A stretch of 64,000 bases of DNA from Thiopontia sp964415865 (GCA_964415865.1 CAYQBY010000004.1:9892-73891); one strand, 5' to 3'. Shown: positions 1-8,285, counted from the first letter of the stretch. A program made the numbers and translations. The notes: generated from the sequence alone by a model not told the origin.

Positions 1-135
1 AGTGGAGAGCTTGAGAAGCATCTGGTGAAACGTATGCCTAAGGGTATACAGGCCGGATCAAACCTGCTTGCGGCAACCCTGATATTCTTCGGGTTGACCC
101 TGCTTACTCTGGTGGTTATTGGTTATACCAGCTAA
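1..135 (+). CDS. C-terminal end of an unidentified membrane protein (partial)
   Basis: Frame 1 is open from the window edge to a TAA at 133-135 and gives 44 residues. It has a basic, amphipathic stretch (about residues 1-20) followed by one hydrophobic helix (about 21-42) rich in Leu, Thr and Val that ends almost at the stop. A perfect 13-bp hairpin follows at once, as expected at the end of a transcription unit. Too little is present to name a family, and the start lies outside the window. Confidence 0.6.
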   Translation, partial: SGELEKHLVKRMPKGIQAGSNLLAATLIFFGLTLLTLVVIGYTS

Positions 136-139
136 CAAA

Positions 140-173
140 AAACCCTCTCACCCTTAATCAGGTGAGAGGGTTT
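140..173. terminator. Bidirectional rho-independent terminator
   Basis: A perfect 13-bp inverted repeat (140-152 with 161-173) has an 8-nt loop and is flanked by A and T runs. It lies between a plus-strand gene ending at 135 and a minus-strand gene ending at 191, so it can serve both. The stem core is CCCTCTCACC / GGTGAGAGGG. Confidence 0.85.
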
Positions 174-190
174 CAATTGATGCTCTTGTC

Positions 191-622
191 TTACTGAATT
201 CTACAGGTAAGAGCTGAGACAAACATGGAGTCTGGGCGCGAGTATGGATCCATCCAACCATAGGTCTTGCCGTGAGTGGCCAACCCTGTCTGCACGTTCA
301 TATTGAAAATATGGACCGGATCTTTGCAGGTCAACACCGGACTATTGGCACGGAAGGCACAGGTATACTCCTCCGCAAAGCCAAGTGTTTTCGGTAACAC
401 TAGCTGGTCACCCTTCTGTTCAATAATGTACTGCATCATGAAGAAGCTGGCATCTCGATAGGTCTCTGTATCGCTGTTCCAACGAATCCCGGCACTCGCC
501 ACATCAACACAGTGCCACTTCTGACTCTGCTCTGCATCCTCTGCCGCATCTGTAGCAACCGCCATTGTTGATAAGACTGCTGCAGCAACTGCCAATACTT
601 TTGTTATGTATGCTGTTTTCAT
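191..622 (-). CDS. Secreted protein of unknown function with four cysteines
   Basis: The protein has 143 residues. It opens with a Sec-type signal peptide: a short basic n-region, an Ala/Val-rich core (about residues 8-24) and an AxA-like cleavage area near residue 27. The mature part carries four cysteines (about 38, 87, 99 and 140), enough for two disulfides, and suits a small periplasmic protein. Its ATG overlaps the TGA of the upstream gene (ATGA at 619-622), so the two are probably translationally coupled and work together. I do not recognise a family. No catalytic motif is visible. Confidence 0.75.
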   Translation of the reverse strand: MKTAYITKVLAVAAAVLSTMAVATDAAEDAEQSQKWHCVDVASAGIRWNSDTETYRDASFFMMQYIIEQKGDQLVLPKTLGFAEEYTCAFRANSPVLTCKDPVHIFNMNVQTGLATHGKTYGWMDPYSRPDSMFVSALTCRIQ

Positions 623-1104
623 TTATTACTCCCCTGTTCTGGGTTTTCTGCTACTGGTGCAGCAGGTGCGGGGGCTCTCTTTTGTACTGCAGGGCCTCGG
701 GGCCAACCATACTGTGGCGGCGGCATATAACGGGGCGCATATCCCCTAGGGGCATACTGCTGTGTATATGGGTTGGGATAATCCCAGTATGCTGGAGGTG
801 GGGCCTTGCGAAAGCCCCAGGATGGACCTGAATTTCGTGATCCACTCCCCCAGGAGAATCCTGAACCTGTACCGGTACTACCGGTATCAAATGAGTTATC
901 CGGGGTCTCCCAATTCATTTTGGAACCACCCATATCGAGATCACTCCCCTTATCGAAATCCATCCCCTCGTTGAAGCTATCACCGAAATCAAATCCAAAT
1001 GGTGATGCAGTGCCCGAATAGACAAGAATCACCCCAGCTGCCACTGTAGAAAGCGATCTCTTTACTGCTAATTTAGTACGATTATTCATCTCCTGGAACT
1101 CCAT
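619..1104 (-). CDS. Gly/Pro/Tyr-rich secreted protein, sulfur-globule-protein-like
   Basis: The 161-residue protein has a basic N-terminus and a hydrophobic stretch (about residues 18-36) ending in an Ala-Ser-Pro site. The mature chain is of low complexity. First comes an Asp/Gly/Phe/Ser region (FGFDFGDSF, SGFSWGSGS), then a Pro/Tyr/Arg region (PPPAYWDYP, YAPRYMPPPQYGWPRG), then an Ala/Pro tail. This make-up recalls the structural proteins that coat periplasmic sulfur globules in sulfur oxidisers, but it could also be a cell-wall or adhesive protein. The start at 1104 gives a normal signal peptide; an internal Met at 1089 is possible. It overlaps the next gene by 4 nt. Confidence 0.6.
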   Translation of the reverse strand: MEFQEMNNRTKLAVKRSLSTVAAGVILVYSGTASPFGFDFGDSFNEGMDFDKGSDLDMGGSKMNWETPDNSFDTGSTGTGSGFSWGSGSRNSGPSWGFRKAPPPAYWDYPNPYTQQYAPRGYAPRYMPPPQYGWPRGPAVQKRAPAPAAPVAENPEQGSNK

Positions 1105-1175
1105 GGTTATCCATAACTTGAATTAGTTACCACTAACTATCCGAAAAAAATCACCCTGAGACAAGTAATTACTTG

Positions 1176-1204
1176 GATAAATTTGACTACAACCAACCTG
1201 TCAA
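1176..1204 (-). promoter_or_regulatory. Candidate sigma70 promoter for the secreted gene pair
   Basis: Read on the minus strand there is a TTGACA (1204-1199), a 17-nt spacer and TTTATC (1181-1176), about 70 nt upstream of the start at 1104. The -35 is consensus and the -10 is fair. It lies between the stop of the transporter gene at 1212 and this gene, so the pair can be transcribed on its own. Confidence 0.5.
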
Positions 1205-1211
1205 ACAAATA

Positions 1212-2537
1212 TTACCAATAAAAATAAGATGTTACAGACAACACGACCACCCCCACAAGATTGATCACAAAACCAATTTTTGCCATCTCACGAATCCTTA
1301 TTACCCCGCTCGACATCACAATAGCGTTTGGAGGGGTCGCAATTGGCAACATAAAGGCGTAACTGGCTGCAATCGTCGCTACCATCAGAACGGTCTGCTC
1401 ATTGAGACCAGAGTGTTGTGAAAAGGCGTGAAATATGGGCAACATGATTGAGATCAGGGCCGTATTGCTGGTGATCTCTGTAGAGAAACTGACAAAAATG
1501 GCAACCACAAATATCAACATCCAGAATGGCAGTGTCTCCAACCCCAACAGATAACCTGTAATCTCATTCACAATACCGGAGTGCATAAAAGCGTTGGCAA
1601 TGGAGAAACCGGCACCAAAGAGAAAGATGATCTCAAGTGGCACCTTCTTGATATCACTCCATCCAAGAAATCCAATTCCGGGAGCAAACATAAGCAATCC
1701 AAAGCCCAACAACAACATCTTCTCATTCAATCCGAGACCACTATGAAATGGCTCGATCGGTGAGTTGATGATCAACAGAAGAATCAGGGCGTAAAGAATT
1801 GATGCAAGACGTCGTTGGCTTTTGTTGAGTGGAGCCATCCCATCCCCTGTGCGACTCTCCACATGCTCCCCCTCCAACCCGATGGCAAGCAGAAACGGGA
1901 CTATCAGCAACATCAGCAATACCACAGGAAATGTATAGGTCATCCACTCCAGAAAGGTTGGGGCCGTCATACCAATATCCTCAAGATAGCCCATAAGAAT
2001 CAGGTTTGGAGGAGTACCAATTGGGGTCAATACACCGCCAATACTTGCGCCGTATGCGGTCGCTATCAGAAATCTGATCTTGAGCCTGATGTTCTCAGTC
2101 AGATAGAGCGCAATTGGCAACAGCATCAGGGTAATAGTTGTATTGGAGAGAAACGAGCTTAGCAGTGCTGCAGTGATTGCCAACGAATAGATCATCCCTC
2201 GTGCACTATTGGGAAATATTCTCAGTAGGCGGTGAGCAATTATCTTGTGCAGGCCTGTCTCCTTGATTGCAATCGCAACCATGAAACCGCCAAGAAAGAG
2301 AAATATTACTGGTTTCGCATAATTAGCTGTTATCGCCTTAAACTCAAGTATCCCGAACAGCGGAAACAGAATCAGAGGCAGAAGTGAAACCACCCCAAGA
2401 GGCAATCCCTCATTGGTCCATAAAATAACCAGCAAAGATACCACTCCAATCAACAGGGCATGCTGAGGCAGAAAAAGTGTGGTTGCCCCCCAACCAACCA
2501 GGAAACTGCCAACCAAAGCGGTAATAATTTTATTCAT
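1212..2537 (-). CDS. DASS (SLC13)-family sodium-coupled anion symporter
   Basis: The 441-residue, very hydrophobic protein has about eleven transmembrane stretches. It shows the inverted-repeat signature of the divalent-anion:sodium symporter family: an SNT motif in each half (residues 131-133 and 357-359), each followed by a TPP-N motif (TPIGTPPNLI near 171-180 and a matching IATPPNAI near 400). These elements form the sodium and carboxylate/sulfate sites in VcINDY-type carriers. The substrate is probably a C4-dicarboxylate, sulfate or a related anion, and cannot be fixed from sequence. Length is typical of the family. It stands alone between the secreted pair and a divergent small ORF. Confidence 0.88.
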   Translation of the reverse strand: MNKIITALVGSFLVGWGATTLFLPQHALLIGVVSLLVILWTNEGLPLGVVSLLPLILFPLFGILEFKAITANYAKPVIFLFLGGFMVAIAIKETGLHKIIAHRLLRIFPNSARGMIYSLAITAALLSSFLSNTTITLMLLPIALYLTENIRLKIRFLIATAYGASIGGVLTPIGTPPNLILMGYLEDIGMTAPTFLEWMTYTFPVVLLMLLIVPFLLAIGLEGEHVESRTGDGMAPLNKSQRRLASILYALILLLIINSPIEPFHSGLGLNEKMLLLGFGLLMFAPGIGFLGWSDIKKVPLEIIFLFGAGFSIANAFMHSGIVNEITGYLLGLETLPFWMLIFVVAIFVSFSTEITSNTALISIMLPIFHAFSQHSGLNEQTVLMVATIAASYAFMLPIATPPNAIVMSSGVIRIREMAKIGFVINLVGVVVLSVTSYFYW

Positions 2538-2721
2538 TCGATAACACTACTCATCCAGTAACCAGACATAACTACCTAATACAACAACATTAATATCCCT
2601 AACAATACCAGAGAACCACACTGAAACAATTTGAAATAATTGGAAATAACGGGGAAATGGTAATCATCTATAGTGTAACCAGTTATAAGGTTATTAGATT
2701 ATTTCATTAATGGAGTTTATT

Positions 2722-2871
2722 ATGGATAAGGCAACAAAAAGTACCATTCACATCATTATGGACCCACTGGTTGAGAAGCTAATCTCAGCAGTTGCAATCC
2801 TCATGTTTACTATGTTTGCCGTGCTTGCTGCCCAGCCAGTAATGCTTTTAGGGCTACTTTTCTGGCAGTAG
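2722..2871 (+). CDS. Small single-helix membrane protein, 49 residues
   Basis: This short ORF runs from ATG 2722 to TAG 2871. A GGAG at 2712-2715 lies 6 nt upstream, which favours this start over the in-frame ATG at 2710. The peptide has a polar N-terminus (about 1-20) and then one long hydrophobic helix rich in Ala, Met, Leu, Phe and Val (about 21-46), ending in Phe-Trp-Gln. It is divergent from the DASS transporter and is followed by a hairpin at 2892-2913. No family is recognised. The start signal and membrane profile argue that it is real. Confidence 0.55.
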   Translation: MDKATKSTIHIIMDPLVEKLISAVAILMFTMFAVLAAQPVMLLGLLFWQ

Positions 2872-2891
2872 AGAGGCAGCTCTGCCGCCTA

Positions 2892-2913
2892 CTACCGTAA
2901 TCGGCTTCGGTAG
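2892..2913 (+). terminator. Possible terminator after the 49-residue ORF
   Basis: CTACCG (2892-2897) pairs with CGGTAG (2908-2913) around a 10-nt loop, and a short T-containing stretch follows. It starts 21 nt after the stop codon of the small ORF. The U-tract is weak, so this is a modest call. Confidence 0.4.
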
Positions 2914-2920
2914 CTTTAGT

Positions 2921-3022
2921 GGCCCACTACCGACAAGGCGGTAGTTCCCCCAAACAAAAACACCTCTCAGGAATCATCCAAAAGAGGTGCTTTGAAGATA
3001 TGGTAGCTACGGGTAGACTTGA
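2921..3022 (-). repeat. Distal copy of a 102-bp tandem repeat carrying a tRNA-Met 3' end
   Basis: This block matches 3044-3145 with only two differences over 102 bp; the repeat period is 123 bp. On the minus strand it holds the last 22 nt of the mature tRNA-Met (TCAAGTCTACCCGTAGCTAC plus CA, reading to CCA), then the same terminator hairpin. A 21-bp GC-rich spacer (3023-3043) separates the copies. It is a duplicated tRNA tail and has no complete tRNA of its own. Confidence 0.9.
2953..2989 (-). terminator. Second copy of the tRNA-Met terminator
   Basis: The stem CACCTCT/AGAGGTG (2961-2967 with 2983-2989) is followed on the minus strand by GTTTTTG. It is identical to the hairpin directly behind the tRNA and lies in the distal repeat copy. 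Confidence 0.7.
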
Positions 3023-3043
3023 TCCGCAGGAGGCCGCCCCAGC

Positions 3044-3123
3044 GGCCCACTACCGACAGGGCGGCAGTTCCCCCAAACAAAAACACCTCTCAGGAATCAT
3101 CCAAAAGAGGTGCTTTGAAGATA

Positions 3124-3145
<22 letters not shown>
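3044..3145 (-). repeat. Proximal copy of the 102-bp repeat, overlapping the tRNA-Met 3' end
   Basis: The copy includes the terminal 22 nt of the real tRNA-Met gene (3124-3145) and its terminator. The only differences from the distal copy are in the stretch just beyond the terminator (CGACAGGGCGGCAG against CGACAAGGCGGTAG). The arrangement resembles the tRNA-tail repeats behind tyrT of E. coli. Confidence 0.9.
3076..3112 (-). terminator. Rho-independent terminator of tRNA-Met
   Basis: A 7-bp stem CACCTCT/AGAGGTG (3084-3090 with 3106-3112) has a 15-nt loop, and GTTTTTG follows on the minus strand. It starts about 12 nt after the CCA end of the tRNA. Confidence 0.8.
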
Positions 3146-3200
<55 letters not shown>

Positions 3201-3248
3201 ATAAAAGAGGGCGCATTATATAGAAACGCCGCCCCTGCGACAACAGTT

Positions 3249-4340
3249 TCAGACATTGAAACGGAAGTGGATTACATCCCCGTCCTGCACAATGTACTCT
3301 TTCCCTTCCAGGCGCAGACGACCGGCCTCCTTGGCACCCTGCTCTCCGTTATGACTCACGAAGTCATCATAGGCTGTAACCTCTGCACGAATAAATCCAC
3401 GCTCAAAATCGGTGTGTATCTTTCCTGCTGCCTGAGGTGCAGTGGAGTTTTTCTCGTAGGTCCAGGCTCGCACCTCTTTTACCCCTGCAGTGAAGTATGT
3501 CTCCAGCCCCAATAGTTGATAACCGGCACGAATAACTCGATTCAGCCCTGGCTCTTCCAGCCCCATCTCCTGCAAAAATTCGGCCTTCTCTTCATCATCA
3601 AGCTCAGATAGCTCGGCCTCGATTGAGGCGCACACAGGAACTATCTCTGCCCCTTCACCATTTGCAATCTCACGCACCTGATCCAGATAAGGGTTATTCT
3701 CAAATCCATCTTCTGCAACATTGGCAATGTACATGGTTGGCTTGTTGGTAAGAAGATGAAGCTCGTGAAGACTCAGTCTCTCCTCTTCACTCAGCTGCAT
3801 GGAGCGAACGGAACCCCCTCCATCAAGATGATCTCGCACACTATCCAGAAACTCTTTTCTTGCAAGTGCATCCTTGTTTCCTGAACGGGCAGTTTTCTCA
3901 ACCCTGGCAATTGCCTTTTCAACAGTTTCCAGGTCTGCGAGTGCGAGCTCAGTATTGATCACCTCTATATCATTTACGGGATCAATTGTTCCTGATACAT
4001 GGATGACATTTTCATCCTGGAAGCAGCGCACAACATGGCCAATAGCGTCTGTCTCACGAATATTGGCAAGGAATTTATTGCCCAGCCCCTCTCCTTTTGA
4101 TGCACCAGCCACTAAGCCAGCTATATCGACAAACTCCATGGTGGTGGGAATCACCTTCTCGGGACTAACGATATCTGCCAGCGCATCAAGTCGTGAATCT
4201 GGCATTGGTACCATTCCCACGTTTGGATCGATAGTACAGAACGGATAGTTTTCGGCATCAATGCCAGACTGGGTCAGTGCATTAAAGAGGGTTGATTTGC
4301 CCACATTTGGCAGACCGACTATTCCACATTTGAATCCCAT
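3249..4340 (-). CDS. ychF: Ribosome-associated ATPase YchF (OLA1/Obg-like)
   Basis: This 363-residue protein is of the YchF/OLA1 family, a universally conserved P-loop ATPase that binds the ribosome and is linked to oxidative-stress responses. The P-loop is GLPNVGKST (residues 9-17), and DIAGLVAGASKGEGLGN (about 73-89) is the switch region. The N-K-P-like nucleotide motif and a central coiled coil follow, and the C-terminal TGS domain ends in GDVIHFRFNV, the usual YchF terminus. Length equals the E. coli protein. It follows pth by 27 nt in the classic prs-pth-ychF order. Confidence 0.97.
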   Translation of the reverse strand: MGFKCGIVGLPNVGKSTLFNALTQSGIDAENYPFCTIDPNVGMVPMPDSRLDALADIVSPEKVIPTTMEFVDIAGLVAGASKGEGLGNKFLANIRETDAIGHVVRCFQDENVIHVSGTIDPVNDIEVINTELALADLETVEKAIARVEKTARSGNKDALARKEFLDSVRDHLDGGGSVRSMQLSEEERLSLHELHLLTNKPTMYIANVAEDGFENNPYLDQVREIANGEGAEIVPVCASIEAELSELDDEEKAEFLQEMGLEEPGLNRVIRAGYQLLGLETYFTAGVKEVRAWTYEKNSTAPQAAGKIHTDFERGFIRAEVTAYDDFVSHNGEQGAKEAGRLRLEGKEYIVQDGDVIHFRFNV

Positions 4341-4367
4341 AATTTTATACCTGTTGACTCCTGTCTG

Positions 4368-4952
4368 TTATACCTTGCCACGACTATGTAATCTGTTCAT
4401 GGCCTTTGCCATTTCACCACCAGCAATTTTATCGAGCATTCGTTCCGTATCGTCCAGAGCATCATCAATCATCTGACGTGATGACTGCCCTGGATTCCCC
4501 AACACATAATCTGTTACTGGGCCTGAGTGTTCAGGTCGACCTATGCCGACCCTAAGCCTGACAAACTCTTTTCCCATATGGGCAATAATATCTCGCAGAC
4601 CATTATGGCCAGCGTGGCCACCACCCTGCTTTATTCGCAACTGCCCAGGAGGAAGATCGAGCTCATCATGTGCAACCAACACTGACTCTACCGGGATTTT
4701 ATAATACCCAGCCAAGGCAGAGACCGCCTGTCCGCTTCGATTCATAAAGGTTGTTGGCTTCAACAACCATATCTGATTGCCATCCAGATCAATCCTGGCG
4801 ACCTCACCATGAAGTTTGGTATCCACCCTAAACTGGACACCATGTCTCTCTGCAATCAGGTCCAGAAACCAAAACCCGGCATTATGCCGGGTTGGTTCAT
4901 ACTTGGATCCTGGATTACCGAGGCCAACAATTAGAGAGATATTCTCACTCAT
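4368..4952 (-). CDS. pth: Peptidyl-tRNA hydrolase
   Basis: Pth cleaves peptidyl-tRNAs released from stalled ribosomes and recycles tRNA. The 194-residue protein shows LVGLGNPGSKYEPTRHNAGF with the catalytic His at 23, KPTTFMNRSG (65-74) and the essential Asp in HDELDLPPG (Asp96). These correspond to His20 and Asp93 of the E. coli enzyme. The GGHAGHNGLRDI segment binds tRNA. It sits between rplY (17 nt upstream) and ychF, as in most gammaproteobacteria. Confidence 0.97.
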   Translation of the reverse strand: MSENISLIVGLGNPGSKYEPTRHNAGFWFLDLIAERHGVQFRVDTKLHGEVARIDLDGNQIWLLKPTTFMNRSGQAVSALAGYYKIPVESVLVAHDELDLPPGQLRIKQGGGHAGHNGLRDIIAHMGKEFVRLRVGIGRPEHSGPVTDYVLGNPGQSSRQMIDDALDDTERMLDKIAGGEMAKAMNRLHSRGKV

Positions 4953-4969
4953 GGCCAGGTCAGAGAGAG

Positions 4970-5647
4970 TTACTCCTCTCCAGAATCCTCAGATTCAGCG
5001 TCGTCACCACCTTCAGCATCTGCACCTTCAGCATCTGCCTCAGCAACGGTCTCATCCTCTTCCTGAACTGCACGTACCTTCTGGACTGTTGCAATTGCCT
5101 GATCATGATCATCACCACGAGCCAGAGCTGTGATGGTTACACCCTCAGGAAGGATAAGCTGTGAAAGCTGAACGGAATCACCAACATCAAGACCCGTTAG
5201 ATCAACCTCGATAAACTCAGGCAGATTAGAAGGGAGACAGCTAATCTCTACATCTGTCATCAGACGGCTAAGTATTCCACCCTCCTTGATTCCTGGTGCC
5301 GCATCCTCATTTACGAAGTGAAGAGGAACATTCATCTTCATCTCGCTCTTGCTACTGACGCGCATAAAGTCTGCATGAATAATCTTTGCCTTGGCTGGAT
5401 GACGCTGAAGATCCTTAAGCACTACATCTTCCTTGTTGCCATCAACATCGATAGAGAGAATGTGGCTGTAGAAAGCCTCATTTTCCAGATTATGCATCAG
5501 ATCATCATGAACCATCATGACTGATGTGGGCTCTTTGTCGTCCCCGTAAATTACTGCGGGAACCTGGCCAGAATGGCGCAGACGGCGGGTTGCTGCTTTA
5601 CCAAGATCACCACGTGGTGCTGCACTCATTTCAAAACTACTACTCAT
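4970..5647 (-). CDS. rplY: 50S ribosomal protein bL25 (Ctc-type, long form)
   Basis: The protein has 225 residues. The N-terminal part (about 1-95) is the 5S rRNA-binding L25 domain, with PAVIYGDDKEP and the HADFMRV end motif. A C-terminal TL5/Ctc beta domain (about 100-190) follows. The last 35 residues are an acidic Glu/Asp/Ala tail built from degenerate AEGADAEGGD units. The two-domain Ctc form is usual outside Enterobacteriaceae, whose bL25 is only about 94 residues. It lies between prs and pth. Confidence 0.95.
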   Translation of the reverse strand: MSSSFEMSAAPRGDLGKAATRRLRHSGQVPAVIYGDDKEPTSVMMVHDDLMHNLENEAFYSHILSIDVDGNKEDVVLKDLQRHPAKAKIIHADFMRVSSKSEMKMNVPLHFVNEDAAPGIKEGGILSRLMTDVEISCLPSNLPEFIEVDLTGLDVGDSVQLSQLILPEGVTITALARGDDHDQAIATVQKVRAVQEEDETVAEADAEGADAEGGDDAESEDSGEE

Positions 5648-5717
5648 CTTTCTATCTCCAAAACGGCGGCCTGTTTAATGTTGGCTACCAATAATACAAA
5701 ACAATAAATTTACTTTT

Positions 5718-6683
5718 CTACTCCATGTAGAGCGAACTTACGGATTCTCCCGTATACATTCTGCGGATTGTCTCTGCCAATAACTCGGCTACCGAGATCT
5801 GGCGAATCCGTGCACATTCTGATGCATCAGCACCCAGTGGAATGGTGTCTGTAACCACCAACTCATCCAGCTCGGAGTTGGTGATATTCTCAACTGCAGG
5901 GCCTGACAGCACTGCATGAGTTGAGTATGCATTGACCCTTGCGGCACCGTGCTCTTTCAGTGCTTTTGCCGCCTTGCAGAGGGTTCCTGCTGTATCAACC
6001 ATATCATCCACCAACACACATGACTTTCCTGCAACATCACCGATGATATTCATCACCTTGGCAACATTTGCAGCTGGACGACGCTTGTCGATAATAGCCA
6101 GATCAAGCCCCCCCAGTAGTTTGGCGATTGCACGTGCACGTACTACACCGCCAACATCAGGGGAGACCACTATCAGGTTAGGGTACTCATGTCTCCAGAT
6201 ATCACCCATCAACAGGGGAGATGCATAAATATTGTCTACTGGAATTCCAAAGAACCCCTGGATCTGATCCGCATGCAGATCGATAGTCAGCACGTGGTCA
6301 ACTCCTGAACGACCAATCATGTCTGCAACCAATCGGGCTGTGATCGGAACTCTGGCTGACCGGGGGCGTCGATCCTGACGTGCATACCCAAAATATGGGA
6401 TGACTGCTGTAATTCTCTTTGCCGAGGAGCGTCGCAATGCATCAACCATCACCAACAGCTCCATCAGGTTGTCATTGGTTGGGGCACAGGTTGACTGCAG
6501 CAGATACACCTCACGACCGCGAACATTTTCCTGGATCTCGGCCATCACCTCGCCATCACTAAAACGTTCTACTGTTGCACGTCCAAGTTTAAGATTCAGG
6601 TGACGAGCAACATTACTGGCCAACTCCGGATTGGAGTTACCAGCAAACAGCATTATCTGATCTTCTATTGGTGCCGCGCTCAT
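5718..6683 (-). CDS. prs: Ribose-phosphate pyrophosphokinase (PRPP synthase)
   Basis: Prs makes 5-phosphoribosyl-1-diphosphate from ribose 5-phosphate and ATP for nucleotide, His and Trp synthesis. The 321-residue protein has the flexible-loop motif YARQDRRPRSARVP (about 104-117), the divalent cation site DLHADQIQGFF (about 136-146) and the PRPP-binding loop VLVDDMVDTAGTL (about 223-235). Length fits class I Prs. The chosen ATG gives about ten extra N-terminal residues over the conserved MLFAGN start, and no strong ribosome-binding site decides between them. tRNA-Gln and ispE lie upstream on the same strand. Confidence 0.97.
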   Translation of the reverse strand: MSAAPIEDQIMLFAGNSNPELASNVARHLNLKLGRATVERFSDGEVMAEIQENVRGREVYLLQSTCAPTNDNLMELLVMVDALRRSSAKRITAVIPYFGYARQDRRPRSARVPITARLVADMIGRSGVDHVLTIDLHADQIQGFFGIPVDNIYASPLLMGDIWRHEYPNLIVVSPDVGGVVRARAIAKLLGGLDLAIIDKRRPAANVAKVMNIIGDVAGKSCVLVDDMVDTAGTLCKAAKALKEHGAARVNAYSTHAVLSGPAVENITNSELDELVVTDTIPLGADASECARIRQISVAELLAETIRRMYTGESVSSLYME

Positions 6684-6721
6684 TGTGTTTTAAATTGCCC
6701 TAAAATTTTTGTCGTATAATT

Positions 6722-6795
6722 TGGTTCGGGTGCATGGATTCGAACCACGATTCGCAGGATCAAAACCTGCTGTCCTGCCGTTAGACGACACCCGA
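6722..6795 (-). tRNA. tRNA-Gln (TTG)
   Basis: The 74-nt cloverleaf includes an encoded CCA (6724-6722). The acceptor stem TCGGGTG pairs with CACCCGA, so U1-A72 as usual for glutamine tRNAs. The anticodon loop TTTTGAT gives anticodon TTG. The T arm has GTTCGAATC. It sits between ispE and prs on the same strand, a conserved arrangement in gammaproteobacteria. Confidence 0.96.
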
Positions 6796-6804
6796 ATGTC
6801 TTTT

Positions 6805-7656
6805 TTAAACTGTGCTCAGAGGTGATCTATTAATCCCTCTAACCACAAAACCACTCCATTTTTCAGGTAGTTGTCCTCTAATTCGTTCGGCCTCTGCATG
6901 ATCATTCAATGCAACAAACAGGCAACTTCCTGTTCCGGTCATCCTTGCATCTCCAAATTTGGAGAGCCATTTCAGTGCCTCTCCAACCTCTGGATAGCGT
7001 GCAGTGACAACAGGCTCGCAATCGTTCCTTCCACCATCGGCCACAGAGCCACGCAGAAAGCCGGCTATTTTCGCTTTTGGAGTGTTTCGTGTCAATTCTT
7101 TCGCTTGAAAAATATCTGCCGTTGAGACGGAGATTCCAGGGTCAACAACCAAATATGTGCGCTCTGGTGGATCAATTGGTACCAACTCTTCTCCAACCCC
7201 TTCTGCCCATGCTGATTTTCCATAGATAAAGATCGGCACATCCGCCCCCAACTGCAGCCCTATTTCGGCAAGCTCATTCTCTGACAACTTGGTTGACCAC
7301 AGGCCATTGAGGGCAACCAGAATTGTTGCGGCGTCCGAGCTTCCCCCTCCAAGACCACCACCAGCGGGGATCTGTTTATCTACATTTATTATTGCGCCAG
7401 ATGTTGTACCTGTATGTTTCTGCAGGGCTTTTGCTGCGTGCACCACCAGATCATCCTCTTCTCTAACGCCTTCGAGACCTGCTGGACGTCTGATTTCACC
7501 ACTGTCTGTAATCTCAATTCTGATTTGATCCTGCAGATCAATAAACTGGAAGATGGTTTGCAGTTCATGGTAGCCATCATCACGGCGCCCTGTAACATGG
7601 AGAAAAAGATTTAGTTTAGCTGGAGCAGGCCAGATAGTTTGTTGTTGAATTGTCAC
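6805..7656 (-). CDS. ispE: 4-diphosphocytidyl-2-C-methyl-D-erythritol kinase
   Basis: IspE phosphorylates the 2-OH of CDP-methylerythritol in the MEP isoprenoid pathway, which also needs dxs and feeds ispA, both in this window. The 283-residue GHMP kinase shows WPAPAKLNLFLHVTGRR near the N-terminus (catalytic Lys/His area), the ATP-binding PAGGGLGGGSSDAA loop (about 92-105) and MTGTGSCLF (motif III, about 239-247). It begins 5 nt after lolB ends and is followed by tRNA-Gln. Confidence 0.96.
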   Translation of the reverse strand: MTIQQQTIWPAPAKLNLFLHVTGRRDDGYHELQTIFQFIDLQDQIRIEITDSGEIRRPAGLEGVREEDDLVVHAAKALQKHTGTTSGAIINVDKQIPAGGGLGGGSSDAATILVALNGLWSTKLSENELAEIGLQLGADVPIFIYGKSAWAEGVGEELVPIDPPERTYLVVDPGISVSTADIFQAKELTRNTPKAKIAGFLRGSVADGGRNDCEPVVTARYPEVGEALKWLSKFGDARMTGTGSCLFVALNDHAEAERIRGQLPEKWSGFVVRGINRSPLSTV

Positions 7657-7661
7657 TCTCC

Positions 7662-8270
7662 CTACTGCCCAATCTGCCAGTTGGTTAACCTTAACTTGAC
7701 GCGCATATCTCCTCTCTCTATCACCACCAATGCGGGAAGCTCCAGCTCTCCAACTCGCTGATATCGACGAACCTCAACACTCCAACCCGACTGCACCATA
7801 AGCTGGAGTCGGTTGTTTTCGTCCAGCACCATGGGGAGAGCCCTGGAGTTTGGATCAGGCAACCCTTTAACCCAATAACTCGCCTCCTCTACCGGAAACA
7901 TCCACCCGCTAACCTCAAATAGTAGCTGCTCTGGATCATTACCCTTATAGACTCCTCCCTCACCGGTCGTTAACTCCACGCCTGCCGGCTCAATCCTGAG
8001 ACTAAATGCTCCTGCACTCAAAACCCCGGTAAGATCCAGTTGTTGACTTACAGGGGTGTGTTGCCATAAGAATCCACTCTGCCCACCATCCAGTCCTGAA
8101 CGGAATGCTACACGCCCATCCACACTCCATCTCTGAATGGCATAAAGCTGTTGTTGCCGAATATTCCAGTCAACTACTGCAACCTCTTGCTGACGTTCCG
8201 GTGCAACCGAGCAACCGGCAATAAGCAGAGTTAGCACCCCATAAAGCAAGATGGAAAAAGTACGCAACAT
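7662..8270 (-). CDS. lolB: Outer-membrane lipoprotein receptor LolB
   Basis: LolB accepts lipoproteins from LolA and inserts them into the outer membrane. The 202-residue precursor has a signal peptide ending in the lipobox LIAGC (Cys19). A WSVDGRVAFR segment (about 48-57) opens the LolA/LolB beta-barrel fold, and GFLWQH follows at about 66. The gene order lolB-ispE is standard in gammaproteobacteria. It lies 15 nt downstream of the TPR lipoprotein gene, which is often found at this spot. Confidence 0.93.
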   Translation of the reverse strand: MLRTFSILLYGVLTLLIAGCSVAPERQQEVAVVDWNIRQQQLYAIQRWSVDGRVAFRSGLDGGQSGFLWQHTPVSQQLDLTGVLSAGAFSLRIEPAGVELTTGEGGVYKGNDPEQLLFEVSGWMFPVEEASYWVKGLPDPNSRALPMVLDENNRLQLMVQSGWSVEVRRYQRVGELELPALVVIERGDMRVKLRLTNWQIGQ

Positions 8271-8285
8271 AATAAACAGAAAAAA

